Counted from the first letter of the stretch, positions 1 through 9,237 are shown. The stretch is DNA of 64,000 nt from JBFMAI01 sp964462635 (GCA_964462635.1 CAYWYJ010000002.1:1-64000); one strand, 5' to 3'. The notes: generated from the sequence alone by a model not told the origin. Made by a program: numbers and translations.

Positions 1-72
1 AGGGCGAGGCTGTCTCCTGCGGCGACCCTGCCGGCCTGCCGAGCTGCGGCTCGCCGCGAGGCTCGCCCTCCC
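1..72. repeat. Dispersed palindromic repeat, type A (degenerate copy at window edge)
   Basis: The segment opens with AGGGCGAGGCT and closes with GAGGCTCGCCCTCCC, so the outer arms are inverted repeats around a GC-rich centre containing GAGCTGCGGCTCGCCG. The same design occurs at about 11861-11912, 32101-32152, 42120-42180 and 59676-59757. This copy lies 3' of pepT. The window edge cuts off its left flank, so its true boundary is unknown. Confidence 0.6.
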
Positions 73-120
73 GGCCGGCATCTCATGATCCTGAATACCC
101 ATTTAGCCCCGGCCGCCGCC

Positions 121-1350
121 CTACTTCTGCTGCCCCCACAACTGCGCCAGCTCCACCAGCGCCTTCACCGATGTCTCCATCTCCTCCAGGCACGCAAACT
201 CCAGCGGCGAGTGGAAATTGTGCATTCCGGTCGACAAGTTCGGCGTCGGCAGGCCCGCCTCGCTCAGCCGCGACCCGTCCGTCCCGCCGCGAATCGACGC
301 GAACTTCGGTGTGACGCCGATCTTCTTGAGCGCCTCTTCGGCGAGCTGGACGGCGCGGGGCTCCTTTTGCAGCGCCTCGATCATGTTGCGGTACTGCTTC
401 TTGACGTCGACCTTGATCTGCGCCTTGGGGTGCTCGGCCGCCAGGGTCGCGGCAATGTGCTCCAGGATTTTCGCCTGCTCCGCCAACTCGGCGGTGACGA
501 AACTCCGCAGCAGGATCTTGATCTTGGTTTCGGGCACGCCGCCTTCAAGACCGTAAGGGTGCAGGAAGCCGTCGCGCTTGGCCGTCGTTTCGGGAGCCAG
601 TCGGTGCCAGGGCATCCGCGAGATGAACTGCCCCGCCAGCCGAATCGCGTTGACCATCCGCCCGGTCGCCAGCCCGGGGTGGATGTTCACGCCGGTGATC
701 GTCACCGTGGCCATGTCGGCGGAGAAGGTCTCGTTCTCGATCTCGCCGGCGCCCTCGCCATCCAGCGTGTAGGCGCACGTCGCGTTGATCTGCTTGATAT
801 CGACCTTGTCGGTGCCGCGGCCGACCTCCTCATCGCCGGTGAAGACGACGCGGACCGGGCCGTGCTTGAGGTGGCGATTGGCCAGCAGGTGGGCGGCGGC
901 GGTCACGATGACCGCGACGCCCGCCTTGTCGTCGGCGCCGAGCAACGTCGTACCGTCGGACGTGATCAGCGTCTTGCCCTTCAGCTCGGCCAGCCCCTTG
1001 GTTTCCGACACCTTGATGATCTTGGTGGGGTCGCCGGGGAGCTTGATGTCCTGACCGTCGTAGTTCTTGATGATGTTCGGCTTGACGTCCTTGCCGCTGG
1101 CCTCGGGGGAGGTGTCCATGTGGGCCAGCCAGGCGATCGTCGGCGCGCCGTCCACGTTCCCCGGCACGGTGCCCATGACGATCCCGTGCTCGCTGATGGA
1201 AACGTCCTTGACGCCGATCGCCTTCAGCTCCTCGGCGAGCATCCGGCCCAGCACGAGTTGCCCCGGCGAACTGGGATACTTGTCGGTCTCCTCGACGGCG
1301 GTGGTCTCGACCTTCACATAACGACAGAAACGGTCCAGCAACGTATCCAC
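121..1350 (-). CDS. pepT: Peptidase T (tripeptide aminopeptidase, M20 family)
   Basis: Cytoplasmic di-zinc aminopeptidase that removes the N-terminal residue from tripeptides. The 409-residue length matches E. coli PepT (about 408). Visible M20 landmarks are LAHMDTSPEASGKDVKP (metal His about 77), GTTLLGADDKAG (bridging Asp about 140), FTGDEEVGRG (catalytic and metal Glu about 174-175), LDGEGAGE (Asp about 197) and a C-terminal MHNFHSPLE His. I chose the GTG at 1350 because a GGAGGA ribosome binding site lies just upstream and the protein then begins VDTLLDRFCRYVKVET as in the family. The open frame extends further upstream but that part is low-complexity Gly/Pro/Arg. It follows the SIS gene on the same strand after a 163 nt gap and could share its transcript. 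The family assignment is firm. Confidence 0.95.
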   Translation of the reverse strand: MDTLLDRFCRYVKVETTAVEETDKYPSSPGQLVLGRMLAEELKAIGVKDVSISEHGIVMGTVPGNVDGAPTIAWLAHMDTSPEASGKDVKPNIIKNYDGQDIKLPGDPTKIIKVSETKGLAELKGKTLITSDGTTLLGADDKAGVAVIVTAAAHLLANRHLKHGPVRVVFTGDEEVGRGTDKVDIKQINATCAYTLDGEGAGEIENETFSADMATVTITGVNIHPGLATGRMVNAIRLAGQFISRMPWHRLAPETTAKRDGFLHPYGLEGGVPETKIKILLRSFVTAELAEQAKILEHIAATLAAEHPKAQIKVDVKKQYRNMIEALQKEPRAVQLAEEALKKIGVTPKFASIRGGTDGSRLSEAGLPTPNLSTGMHNFHSPLEFACLEEMETSVKALVELAQLWGQQK

Positions 1351-1513
1351 GACGGTCCTCCAGTTCCTGTGGGCCTGATGAGGCGGCCCGGGGCCGCAAC
1401 CTCGCCGGCGGCCCGTCGCCGGCCCGCCCGGCGGTCCCGCCGGGGGGCGACGCCCGGGCCCCCCCCACAAGGTAGCCCGGTCGGCCGTGAGGATCAAACG
1501 CGCCCGGCGACGG

Positions 1514-2533
1514 CTACTCGATCAACTCGTTACCGACCTTGCGGGCCCGCACGGGCTTGTCCAGATTAATGCCCAGCTCCAAACCCGCCGCCACCAACAG
1601 GTTCCACCCCGCGCACAGTTGCAGGTGCGTGTCGAAGTCCTCCAAGCCGGGGATCACGATGGTCGGAAACGGCGTGGCGTGCGCGGCGATCGCCACCACG
1701 TACATCCCCACGCCGCGGACCAGCACGTCCTCGTACTTGCCGTACTCGGCCTCGTACGGGTCGATAATGACGACGGCGTCGACGGGGTCCAGCACCTCTT
1801 CGATCCCGTGGACGACATAGGTGCCTTCGCAATACAGCCCGGGCTTGCGGGTGATTTCGCAGGTCTTGAGCGACAACTCCTCCGCCACCCCGTCATTCCG
1901 CCCGGCCCAGCAGATGCGCGGGGCGGCGGCCAAGCGGCGGGCGATCTTCGGGTCAATCGCGGACTCCAGCACGACCCGCGCCAGGTCGGCCAGGTTGTCG
2001 AGCGTGCGCGGCCAGTTGTCCTGCCCGGCCAGCGCGGCGACCAGCACCTGGTAGAACATCGCCTGCTCGATCACGCTCTTGGTCGCGGCGACCGCGTCCT
2101 CCTTGCCGCAGCCCAGCACGAAGGTCCGCCGACATTCCTGCTCCAGCGGGCTGCCGGCGGTCGCCGTCAGACCGTACAGGGCGTCGTGACCGGCGGCCTT
2201 CAGCCGGCGAAACAGCTCGATCACCTCCCGCGTCTTGCCGGAGTTGCTGGTGCCGAAGACCGCGAGGCCGGCCAGATCGTACTCCGCGGCCTGCCGTGCC
2301 CCCTCCGCCTCAATTCGCATCGCCAGGCCGCGCCGCCGGGCCAGCGCGATGGCGTTGTGCGCCGGCAGAATGCGCGAGGAGCCCTCCCCAGTCAAAAACA
2401 GCCCGCTCTTACGCCGCACCGGGTCCGCCATGCTCGCCGCCGCCGCCCAATCGAGTCCGCGAATGACCGCGGGAGTTTCGAGCATCTCGCGCACCAGGGC
2501 AAAGCGGTTCTGGGCGGGGTCGTGGGGGTTCAT
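1514..2533 (-). CDS. SIS-domain protein, GlmS-isomerase-like sugar phosphate binding protein
   Basis: 339 residues made of two SIS (sugar isomerase) subdomains and no glutaminase domain. Visible motifs are FLTGEGSSRILPAHNA, FGTSNSGKTREVIELF (phosphosugar-binding Ser/Thr loop) and GKEDAVAATKSVIEQAMFY, which corresponds to the second-half signature of the GlmS isomerase domain. It probably isomerises, deaminates or senses a phosphorylated (amino)sugar; the substrate cannot be read from sequence. The ATG at 2533 has a GAGGAG ribosome binding site. It begins 23 nt after the DUF4954 gene stops, so the two are almost certainly one transcript. That links it to a protein with sugar-nucleotide-transferase-like repeats. 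AgaS- or FrlB-like roles are alternatives to a GlmS-like role. Confidence 0.8.
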   Translation of the reverse strand: MNPHDPAQNRFALVREMLETPAVIRGLDWAAAASMADPVRRKSGLFLTGEGSSRILPAHNAIALARRRGLAMRIEAEGARQAAEYDLAGLAVFGTSNSGKTREVIELFRRLKAAGHDALYGLTATAGSPLEQECRRTFVLGCGKEDAVAATKSVIEQAMFYQVLVAALAGQDNWPRTLDNLADLARVVLESAIDPKIARRLAAAPRICWAGRNDGVAEELSLKTCEITRKPGLYCEGTYVVHGIEEVLDPVDAVVIIDPYEAEYGKYEDVLVRGVGMYVVAIAAHATPFPTIVIPGLEDFDTHLQLCAGWNLLVAAGLELGINLDKPVRARKVGNELIE

Positions 2534-2556
2534 GCCATCTCCTCAAGAGGGCCGGA

Positions 2557-4770
2557 TCAGGCCCGTTCGCGCTGTTTCAGCGTCTCCACTTCGCGGGCGA
2601 AGGCCTCCGCCTCGGCCCGCATCCGCTTCACGAAGTCGTTGTCGTCGATCTTCCCCAACACGGCTTCCATCTCCGTCGGTGACGCATACGTCATCCGCCG
2701 GAACGGACCGGTGTAGTCCTTCGCCCGCGACTGGTGCGTGCGCTCGGCGATGGTGTGCCGCGTGGCCACCGCGCGGTCGAGAAACGCGAACCACGTCTCG
2801 CGGTCAAGCTGCTCCAGACGCATCTCATGGAGGTCCAGCAGTGTCGCCAGGGCGTGCCGGGCCTTGTCCCGCGGGTACTTCTGCCACAGCCGCCGATAGT
2901 GGTCGTGGACGGCGTCCCACGAGTCCAGCTCGCGGGCGACGATCTTGTCGCGCAAGGCGGCGACGTCGTCGCGGAGCATGAGCTGCCCGCCCACGTTCAC
3001 CCACGTTCCGCGCGCCGGCGGGCCCAGCCGTTGCTTCAGCGCCGCCAGATCGGGCAGGTTTTCCGCCTGCTGGTACGCCACCAGCGTCTTGACGGCGTAA
3101 TAGTGGGCCATCTCGCGGTAGGTCGCGTACGCCGTGCCGGTCTTGAGAATCCGCACCGGCCGCGTGGAGTTCTCGAAGTTCTCGCCCAACACGTCCAGCC
3201 GGTCCGCGTCCTGCGGCCGCTCGCGGAGCAGCGCGCGGCCCTCGGCCCGCAGGTCGGCGGCGGACACACCGTCGCTCGACCGGCCGGCTTGGCGCAGCGC
3301 GGCCTTGGCCGTCCAGATCTCCAGGTGCTCCAAGGCGGTGAAGATCTCCTCGATGGTGTCGGGCGCGAGGGCCTCAAACTCGATCATCTGGTTCTTGTGG
3401 ACGCGCTGGTCGCGGGCGGCGTATTTCCACGCGTTGCGGGCCAGGGCGTACATGTTGTGCAGGAACCAGTACGCCGGCATGACCCGCAGACACCCGCCCG
3501 TTTCATCGTTTGAGACGAGCGCGAACGGCAGGTGGATGTTGAGCTCGGCCGGGTACGCCGCCTTGGCCAGCAGGGTGAACGAGGCGAAGCGGCTGTTGTG
3601 CTTGAGGCTGGTGCACAGGCCGGGCCAGAAGCCGCGGCCGGCCAGGATTTCGCCGTCGTTGGCCCGCGAGTTGTGGTTGGAGCCGGCCGTCACGCCGGCG
3701 GCCATGTTGCTCTGCCCCAGCACCGTCGCGGCACACAGGAACGAGTTGTTGTGGTGCTGCTCGTGGCCGGGAAAGATCAGGGCGTTGAGCACCTCGCAGC
3801 ACGAGATCGTCGAATTGTCGCCCAGGAACGAGTGGATCAGACGCGCCCCGTACTTCAGGCTCGAGTTCGGCCCCATGATGAACCGGACGGCCTTCACGCC
3901 ATAGAACACCCGGCAGCCGTAGCCGATGATCCCGTTCACCAGCTCGCAGCCCTCGCCGATCTGCGAGCTTTCGTCGGCGTCGCTGTGGATCGTCAGGTTC
4001 TTGAGCTTGTTGGCCCCCTTGATGTAGGCGTCCGAGCCGATCTTCACGTCCTTGAGAATCCGGCAATCCTTGATGATCGTGCGGTCGCCGACCTTTCCGT
4101 AGTAGCCCCGCCGGCGGTCGAAGCGGGCCTCCACCATCTCCTTGAAACGGGCCAGCAGCGCGGGGTCGTCGCGGAGCCGCGACCACAGGTAGGCGTCCGC
4201 CGGCAACATGCCGTCGAATGGAATCACCGCCCGGCCGCCGTTCTCGTTGCCCAGGTCCAGCCAGATGCGGACCTTCTCGGGCTCGCCGTCCTTGACGACG
4301 CCGTTGCCGAACTTGGCGTAGCTGGTCGTCAACATCTCGTCGATGTTGATGAGGATCACCTCGTCGCCGAGGAGGTAGTGCGCCAGGTGGTTCACGCTGT
4401 CGATGGCCACGTTCGAGCCGATGTCGCACGCGACGATCGTGCTGTTGTACAGCCCGACCGGCAGCCGCAGGTCGTGGAACTCCAGGTAGTAGTTCTCCAG
4501 CGCCCCGATCCGCACCAGCCCGAAGAACTGGCAGCGCTTCACCAGCTCCGGGTTGAAACGGTCCGTGACGTAGATCGCGCCCCAGTCGTCCGCCGTGTTC
4601 TCGTTGCGGACCAGGACCTCGATTTCCTTGGCGGTCAGCCCGCGGAACGGCACGTCCCCCCGCCGCTGGCGGTCCCGCAAGTAGTACTCGTCACACCCCT
4701 CCGGCAGATACTGCGGCTCGACGAACCCGTAACCCAGACGAGGCAACGGGTGCTTGGTGATCTGATTCAT
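2557..4770 (-). CDS. DUF4954 family protein (left-handed beta-helix-like, 737 aa)
   Basis: The protein begins MNQITKHPLPRLGYGFVEPQYLPEG and matches my memory of DUF4954, a family of large uncharacterised bacterial proteins. Residues about 240-430 contain hexapeptide-like turns (DRTIIKDCRILKDVKIGSDAYI, SSQIGEGCELVNGIIGYGCRV, MGPNSSLKYGARLIHSFLGDNSTISC), as in left-handed beta-helix acyltransferases and sugar nucleotidyltransferases. A His/Asn-rich stretch (FPGHEQHHNNSFLCAATVLGQSNMAAGVTAGSNHNSR) looks like an active-site loop. The C-terminal third is helical. The ATG at 4770 has AGGGAA upstream; the frame stays open to 5259, but that extension is low-complexity and lies beyond the likely promoter. 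Function is unknown. Pairing with the downstream SIS gene suggests sugar or aminosugar metabolism (inference). Confidence 0.85.
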   Translation of the reverse strand: MNQITKHPLPRLGYGFVEPQYLPEGCDEYYLRDRQRRGDVPFRGLTAKEIEVLVRNENTADDWGAIYVTDRFNPELVKRCQFFGLVRIGALENYYLEFHDLRLPVGLYNSTIVACDIGSNVAIDSVNHLAHYLLGDEVILINIDEMLTTSYAKFGNGVVKDGEPEKVRIWLDLGNENGGRAVIPFDGMLPADAYLWSRLRDDPALLARFKEMVEARFDRRRGYYGKVGDRTIIKDCRILKDVKIGSDAYIKGANKLKNLTIHSDADESSQIGEGCELVNGIIGYGCRVFYGVKAVRFIMGPNSSLKYGARLIHSFLGDNSTISCCEVLNALIFPGHEQHHNNSFLCAATVLGQSNMAAGVTAGSNHNSRANDGEILAGRGFWPGLCTSLKHNSRFASFTLLAKAAYPAELNIHLPFALVSNDETGGCLRVMPAYWFLHNMYALARNAWKYAARDQRVHKNQMIEFEALAPDTIEEIFTALEHLEIWTAKAALRQAGRSSDGVSAADLRAEGRALLRERPQDADRLDVLGENFENSTRPVRILKTGTAYATYREMAHYYAVKTLVAYQQAENLPDLAALKQRLGPPARGTWVNVGGQLMLRDDVAALRDKIVARELDSWDAVHDHYRRLWQKYPRDKARHALATLLDLHEMRLEQLDRETWFAFLDRAVATRHTIAERTHQSRAKDYTGPFRRMTYASPTEMEAVLGKIDDNDFVKRMRAEAEAFAREVETLKQRERA

Positions 4771-4822
4771 GCATCTATTCCCTGTGCAGTCACGACCGGC
4801 ACTGGCCCCCCCGCGACGCGCC

Positions 4823-4851
4823 ATTGTTGAGAACCGCCGCGCGGCTGTAAA
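4823..4851 (-). promoter_or_regulatory. Candidate sigma70-type promoter for the DUF4954-SIS transcript
   Basis: Read on the minus strand, TTTACA (4846-4851) is followed after exactly 17 nt by AACAAT (4823-4828). Transcription would start near 4816, leaving a leader of about 46 nt before the ATG at 4770. Confidence 0.45.
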
Positions 4852-5195
4852 GGCCCCGTGGCCGGGGGGACAAGCCGCCTCCCCGGCCCGCCCCCGCGAC
4901 GGCCAGCGTTTCTCGCCGGCCCGCCGGCGGAAGCGCTCGCCCGCTTCCTGCACCACCTGCTCCGTGTCCTCGATCCAGGGCCCTCGCCGCGCCGCATTCG
5001 CCGCTCGCGAGGTCTCTTCCGAGACACGTGTACCTCCGGCTCCGGGACCGTCGGCCCCACCTCCCTCGTCACATCGTCCACCCTCTTCGCGCGCATCGCT
5101 TGGCCTCCCTGCCAAGCAGCGCCCGCGAACCCCAACCAAACCATTGCCCGCACCACTTTGCGCGCCCCGGGGAAGAGGGTCCCACCCAATGGAAT
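4852..5195. other. Intergenic stretch between divergent genes, no gene supported
   Basis: This spacer separates the divergent DUF4954 and blaI genes. All frames here are open because of GC richness, but translations are Arg/Gly/Pro-rich with no recognisable motif. One GTG near 5034 on the minus strand has a GGAGG nearby, but it leads into an arginine-rich frame that I do not believe. I see no tRNA-like or riboswitch-like fold. Confidence 0.5.
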
Positions 5196-5238
5196 TACGA
5201 AGGGTTTCGTTGACAAGTACGAAGGTATTCGTAATACT
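5196..5238 (+). promoter_or_regulatory. blaI promoter overlapped by two BlaI-type operator dyads
   Basis: TACGAAGGTATTCGTA (5218-5233) is a perfect inverted repeat, TACGAA-N4-TTCGTA. A second copy at 5196-5211, TACGAA-N4-TTCGTT, differs by one arm base; starts are 22 nt apart, about two helical turns. The sequence TTGACA (5210-5215) sits between and overlapping them, with a weaker -10 (TAATAC, 5232-5237, 16 nt spacer) overlapping the second dyad. A repressor dimer bound here would block RNA polymerase. The blaI start is about 80 nt downstream. BlaI/MecI proteins bind such short dyads in their own promoters (family knowledge); the exact repeat is what I see. Confidence 0.75.
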
Positions 5239-5320
5239 GGGAATGGCGAACGGCGGCAACGTCCGTCCCCGAAGGCCAACCCCGGCCCCGGTCTCTGGAA
5301 CCGGCCCAGGAGTCTACGTC

Positions 5321-5707
5321 ATGCCCAGTCCGCGGCCCCGCCCCACGGACGCCGAAATCGCCATCCTCCGCGTGCTCTGGCAGCACGGCCCCAGCACGGT
5401 CCGCCAGGTCCGGCAGGTCCTCGGCCGCCGCCGCCGCACCGGCTACACCACCGTCCTGAAGCTGCTGCAAATCATGCTCGGCAAGGGCCTCGTTCACCGC
5501 GACACCGCCCGCCGCAGCCATGTCTACCGCGCCCGCGTCAGCGAAGACGCGACGCAGCGGCAACTCGTCGGCGACCTGCTCGACCGGGCGTTCGGCGGGG
5601 CCCGGACCAAGCTCATCGTGCAGGCCCTGGCCGACCGGCGGGCCACCGCCGCCGAACTCGCCGAGATCCGCCGCCTGCTCGATCAACTGGAAGGGCATCC
5701 CCCATGA
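5321..5707 (+). CDS. BlaI/MecI/CopY-family transcriptional repressor
   Basis: 128 residues beginning MPSPRPRPTDAEIAILRVLW. The winged-helix half carries the family signatures DAEIAILRVLWQHGPSTVRQV and RRRTGYTTVLKLLQIMLGKGLVHRD, and the C-terminal half is the helical dimerisation region. Members repress their own operon until the partner M56 membrane protease triggers their cleavage. The ATG at 5321 has AGGAG (5308-5312) in front; the open frame extends upstream through the promoter, which rules out the longer version. Its stop codon overlaps the next ATG (ATGA), so the two genes are translationally coupled. The tandem dyads at 5196-5233 are the likely binding sites. Confidence 0.92.
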   Translation: MPSPRPRPTDAEIAILRVLWQHGPSTVRQVRQVLGRRRRTGYTTVLKLLQIMLGKGLVHRDTARRSHVYRARVSEDATQRQLVGDLLDRAFGGARTKLIVQALADRRATAAELAEIRRLLDQLEGHPP

Positions 5708-8700
5708 GCCCGCTCGCCCCATTCTCATCGCCGTTGGTGCAGGCTGTCGGTTGGACGCTGCTACACTCGCTGTGGCAACTCGCGGCGCTGGGCGTGCTCG
5801 CGGCCGCCGCGCTGGCGGCGCTGCGCCGCGCCGCCCCAGGTACACGCTACGCGGTCGCCTGCGCCGCGCTGGCGGTGATGTGCGTCACACCCCTGGTCAC
5901 GTTCGCCCTCGTGGCCGACGGCCGTGCGGCGGCCCCCGGCGGCCGGCGCGTGTCCGTCGATCCGCAAGGTGCCCCCCTTTCCGGTCCGGTCCTTCCCGCG
6001 ACACACGATCGGGATGGCACGGCGGCACCGGCTGCGTGGCCGGTGGTTGGCCCCGCACGCGACTCGACGCAGGCCGGCGATGATGTCGCCGCCGCGCCGA
6101 CCGAAACCGGCGCCCGGTCCGTAGATTGGCGGGCCGTGACTCGCCACATCGAACGCGCGCTGCCCATCGTCGTCAGCGTGTGGCTGGCCGGCGTGCTGGC
6201 GCTCTCGGCACGGCTGTTCGGCGGCTGGTGGCAGACCCACGTGCTGCGTCGGCGTGGTGTCAGCGACGCCCCGGCCACGTTGCAGGAGCAACTTGTCCGC
6301 GCGGCGCAGCGTCTTGGTGTCGCGCGGCCCGTTCGGCTCGTCGTTTCGACCCTCGCGGAGGTTCCCGGGGCGCTCGGCTGGCTGCGCCCGATGATCCTGC
6401 TGCCGGTCAGCGCGGTCACCGGCCTGCCGCCGCGCCAGCTCGAAGCGGTCCTGGCCCACGAGTTGGCCCACATTCGCCGCTACGACTACCTCGTCAACTT
6501 TGTGCAGTCGGTGATCGAGGTTCTGTTGTTCTACCACCCGGCGGTGTGGTGGCTTTCGGGCCGCGTTCGCGTCGAACGCGAGCAGTGCTGTGACGATCTC
6601 GCTGTGGGCGCCAGCGGCGATGCGCTCAGCCTCGCCCGTGCGCTGGCCCGCCTCGAAGAACTTCGTGCTCGCCCCGCGGCCCTGGCCGTTGCCGCCGGCG
6701 GAGGTACATTGCTGCCCCGCATCCGGCGTCTCCTCGCCGCTCCAGCGGTACCCGGGCCGCGACCTGCCGGCTGGTGGGCCGGCGTGGTGGTCGCTGCGCT
6801 TGCTGCCGGCGTGGGCACGCAGGCCCTGCGGGCCCAATTCGCGCAACAAGGCCGGGCCGATTCGGCGGCGTCGCAGCCCGGCCCCACGGCGCTGGGCGAA
6901 GTCGTCTACGAAGCCATCCCGCCGCAGACCCAACCGGGTGACACGGTGACCGGCCTCGTCGTGGACGTGGACGGGCGACCGGTTGAGGGGGCGGCTGTGC
7001 GCGCCATCCACCGCGACGATGAGGACGGCGAACCGTCCCACGCGGCGACGACGGACCACGCCGGCCGCTTCACGCTTGCCGGCCTCGCGCCCGACGGTTA
7101 CTGGGGCCTGCACGTGGACGACCCGCGGTATGCGCAGCAGTGGCTGTACGAGCATTCCGTGCAGGTGCCGTTCGACCCCATCGAAGGGCCGGTGCACTTG
7201 AAAGTGCAAAGGCCCGTCACTCAGACCGGCATCGTCCTCAACGAAGCCGGTGACCCGGTGCCGGGGGTCACGGTCACCCTCGTCCGCGAGTACCTGGGCG
7301 AGCGCACGCGCCCGCTCCAGGGGTGGCTCGCCTTCGATCTCCAGGTCACCAAGACGGATGAACACGGCCAATTCACGCTCAATCGCCTGCGGGCGGGCCA
7401 CATCTCCCTCATGCTCGATCACCCCGACTACGCCCGCACGATCACGCGCGACCGCGACCCAGGCCTGCGCATCCCCACTGATGAGATTCGCGTAACGATC
7501 AAGCGCGGCGTGACCCTCCGCGGCCGCGTCGTGGACCCCGCCGGCCGCCCCCTGCCGGGGGTCTCCGTCAGACTCACCACGTACAACGTGGCCCATCGCT
7601 CCCTCGGCGAGTGGCAGGTGACGACCGACGCGGCGGGCGAGTTTGCCCAGGGGTCCATCGCCGGTGTCCACGCCGGCTACCGCGCCGATACGTGGCCGGT
7701 CAGCGCCATGCTGGACGATCCGAACTGGACGTCGCAGCGATATGCCGCGTATCAGACCGACGACCAGACCCTGGCGTTCCTGGAGATCACCGCCCACCCG
7801 GCCGGAACCAAGTTGCCGAACCAACTCGTGGAAATCGGCCACCCGGACTCCGCGCAGGGGGCGCGCCAGCGCAACGAGCCGGTCGGTGGCGGCGTGCTCC
7901 GCGTTCGGTTCGGCGGCGTAGTCATCGGGGAGCACGGCCGCGCCCACGAGGTGCACGCATGGCGGGAGGCGACGGACGGTGTCCCGCCGGTGTGGCGCAC
8001 GCAGAGGCTCGACGAGACCGGCACCACGGAGTTCCGCCAACTGTCGGCCGGCGAGTACAGCGTCAGCGTCCCCTACTCGCTCTCTAGCGTGTACTACCCC
8101 TCGCAACGGGTGACCATCCGCGACGACGAGCTGACGGAGGTGACGCTCGCTCCCGGCCCGGCGCGCCTGCACGGCGTCGTCCGCGTGGACGGCGCGGCGC
8201 TCGCGCCGCCCGCGGCTCCGGCGGAACTGGCTGGCGCCATCTACTACGTGCTACGCGGCCAGGTGGAAGCACGTGGGCTGATCCGTCCCGACGGGACGTA
8301 TGAGATCACCGGCCTGCCGCTCGGTCCTTGCATCGTCCGAGCCCATGCGGCGCGGGGTTCCTGGCCGTGGCCCGAACGCCGCGTCGAGCTGACCGCGGCC
8401 GACACACAACTCGACTGGGACCTGCCAAGCGGGCGCCTCCACGTCACGCTTTCCGAACCCTCTACCACGGATTCGCTCACGTTGGAGCGGGCCGCCGGGG
8501 AGGATTGGGCCGAGTGGTCGGTGGGGCACTTTGGATTGAACGGCACGACCATGACCGTACAACACCTCCCGCCGGGCGAGTACACGGTGAGCACCCACAC
8601 GACCGCCGGCCCGCTTCACGCCGTGGTCCGGCTCGATCCCGGGGCTCCGGACGCGTCGGTCGAACTGCGCCGGCCGCAGGAAACCGGCTGGATCACGGGG

Positions 8701-9237
8701 ACCGTGCGTTTCGAAGGCAGCGCCGAACTGGGCGACATGGACGGCGTTTCTGCCCAGCCCGCCGGCTGGCACCTGCCCGACTATGTCGCGAAGGTCAACC
8801 GGGCGACCGGGGCCTACCGGCTGACCGATCTCCCGCCGGGCATGTACGTCGTTAGCGCCGCCGACTGGGACGAGATGAAGTCGTTCGTACGTTATCCGGT
8901 GCTGGTTGAAGTCCGCGCGGGCCTGGTGGCGCACCTGGACCTGAACGTACCGGCCGCGCGGCGAATCCGCCTGGTGCCCGCCGACCCGCGGGTCGCCTGG
9001 CCCACGCCGCCGCGCTGGCGGGTGCGGACGCCCACCGGCGTATGGCTGCACTGCATGGAGTTGGCGAGCAGCGCGGACCTGTTCTCCTGTCATCTCGCCC
9101 TGGGTGTGTACCTCCTCGAGGCGGACTTCCGCGAGCACGGCCGCGTGCGGCAGAGCTTCACCGTCGGCCCCGGCGACGGCGCCCTCGAAATCCCCGTCGC
9201 GCCCCCGCCGCCCACGTCGCCACCGGCCGCGAAGTAG
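5704..9237 (+). CDS. BlaR1-like M56 zinc metallopeptidase fused to carboxypeptidase-regulatory-like repeats
   Basis: 1177 residues. The N-terminal part has hydrophobic segments at about 9-35, 41-65, 153-172 and 355-375, with an M56 peptidase domain between. The zinc motif is HELAH at 252-256, followed by FYHPAVWWLSGRVRVEREQCCDD. This is the layout of BlaR1/MecR1, which relay an outside signal by cleaving the partner repressor. Instead of a penicillin-binding sensor, residues about 376-1177 form at least five carboxypeptidase-regulatory-like (beta-sandwich) units, starting near 413 (TGLVVDVDGRPVEGAAV), 507, 605 (RGRVVDPAGRPLPGVSV), 820 and 995. The start overlaps the blaI stop. The inducing signal is unknown; the repeats could bind a polysaccharide, a peptide or envelope protein. 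The M56 call is firm; the sensor role is inference. Confidence 0.9.
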   Translation: MSPLAPFSSPLVQAVGWTLLHSLWQLAALGVLAAAALAALRRAAPGTRYAVACAALAVMCVTPLVTFALVADGRAAAPGGRRVSVDPQGAPLSGPVLPATHDRDGTAAPAAWPVVGPARDSTQAGDDVAAAPTETGARSVDWRAVTRHIERALPIVVSVWLAGVLALSARLFGGWWQTHVLRRRGVSDAPATLQEQLVRAAQRLGVARPVRLVVSTLAEVPGALGWLRPMILLPVSAVTGLPPRQLEAVLAHELAHIRRYDYLVNFVQSVIEVLLFYHPAVWWLSGRVRVEREQCCDDLAVGASGDALSLARALARLEELRARPAALAVAAGGGTLLPRIRRLLAAPAVPGPRPAGWWAGVVVAALAAGVGTQALRAQFAQQGRADSAASQPGPTALGEVVYEAIPPQTQPGDTVTGLVVDVDGRPVEGAAVRAIHRDDEDGEPSHAATTDHAGRFTLAGLAPDGYWGLHVDDPRYAQQWLYEHSVQVPFDPIEGPVHLKVQRPVTQTGIVLNEAGDPVPGVTVTLVREYLGERTRPLQGWLAFDLQVTKTDEHGQFTLNRLRAGHISLMLDHPDYARTITRDRDPGLRIPTDEIRVTIKRGVTLRGRVVDPAGRPLPGVSVRLTTYNVAHRSLGEWQVTTDAAGEFAQGSIAGVHAGYRADTWPVSAMLDDPNWTSQRYAAYQTDDQTLAFLEITAHPAGTKLPNQLVEIGHPDSAQGARQRNEPVGGGVLRVRFGGVVIGEHGRAHEVHAWREATDGVPPVWRTQRLDETGTTEFRQLSAGEYSVSVPYSLSSVYYPSQRVTIRDDELTEVTLAPGPARLHGVVRVDGAALAPPAAPAELAGAIYYVLRGQVEARGLIRPDGTYEITGLPLGPCIVRAHAARGSWPWPERRVELTAADTQLDWDLPSGRLHVTLSEPSTTDSLTLERAAGEDWAEWSVGHFGLNGTTMTVQHLPPGEYTVSTHTTAGPLHAVVRLDPGAPDASVELRRPQETGWITGTVRFEGSAELGDMDGVSAQPAGWHLPDYVAKVNRATGAYRLTDLPPGMYVVSAADWDEMKSFVRYPVLVEVRAGLVAHLDLNVPAARRIRLVPADPRVAWPTPPRWRVRTPTGVWLHCMELASSADLFSCHLALGVYLLEADFREHGRVRQSFTVGPGDGALEIPVAPPPPTSPPAAK

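Noticed and set aside
4767..5279. A 170-codon minus-strand frame covering the DUF4954/blaI gap
   Set aside because: Arg/Gly/Pro-rich with no domain; the GTG with GGAGG near 5034 starts a frame of the same poor composition, and it overlaps the blaI promoter.
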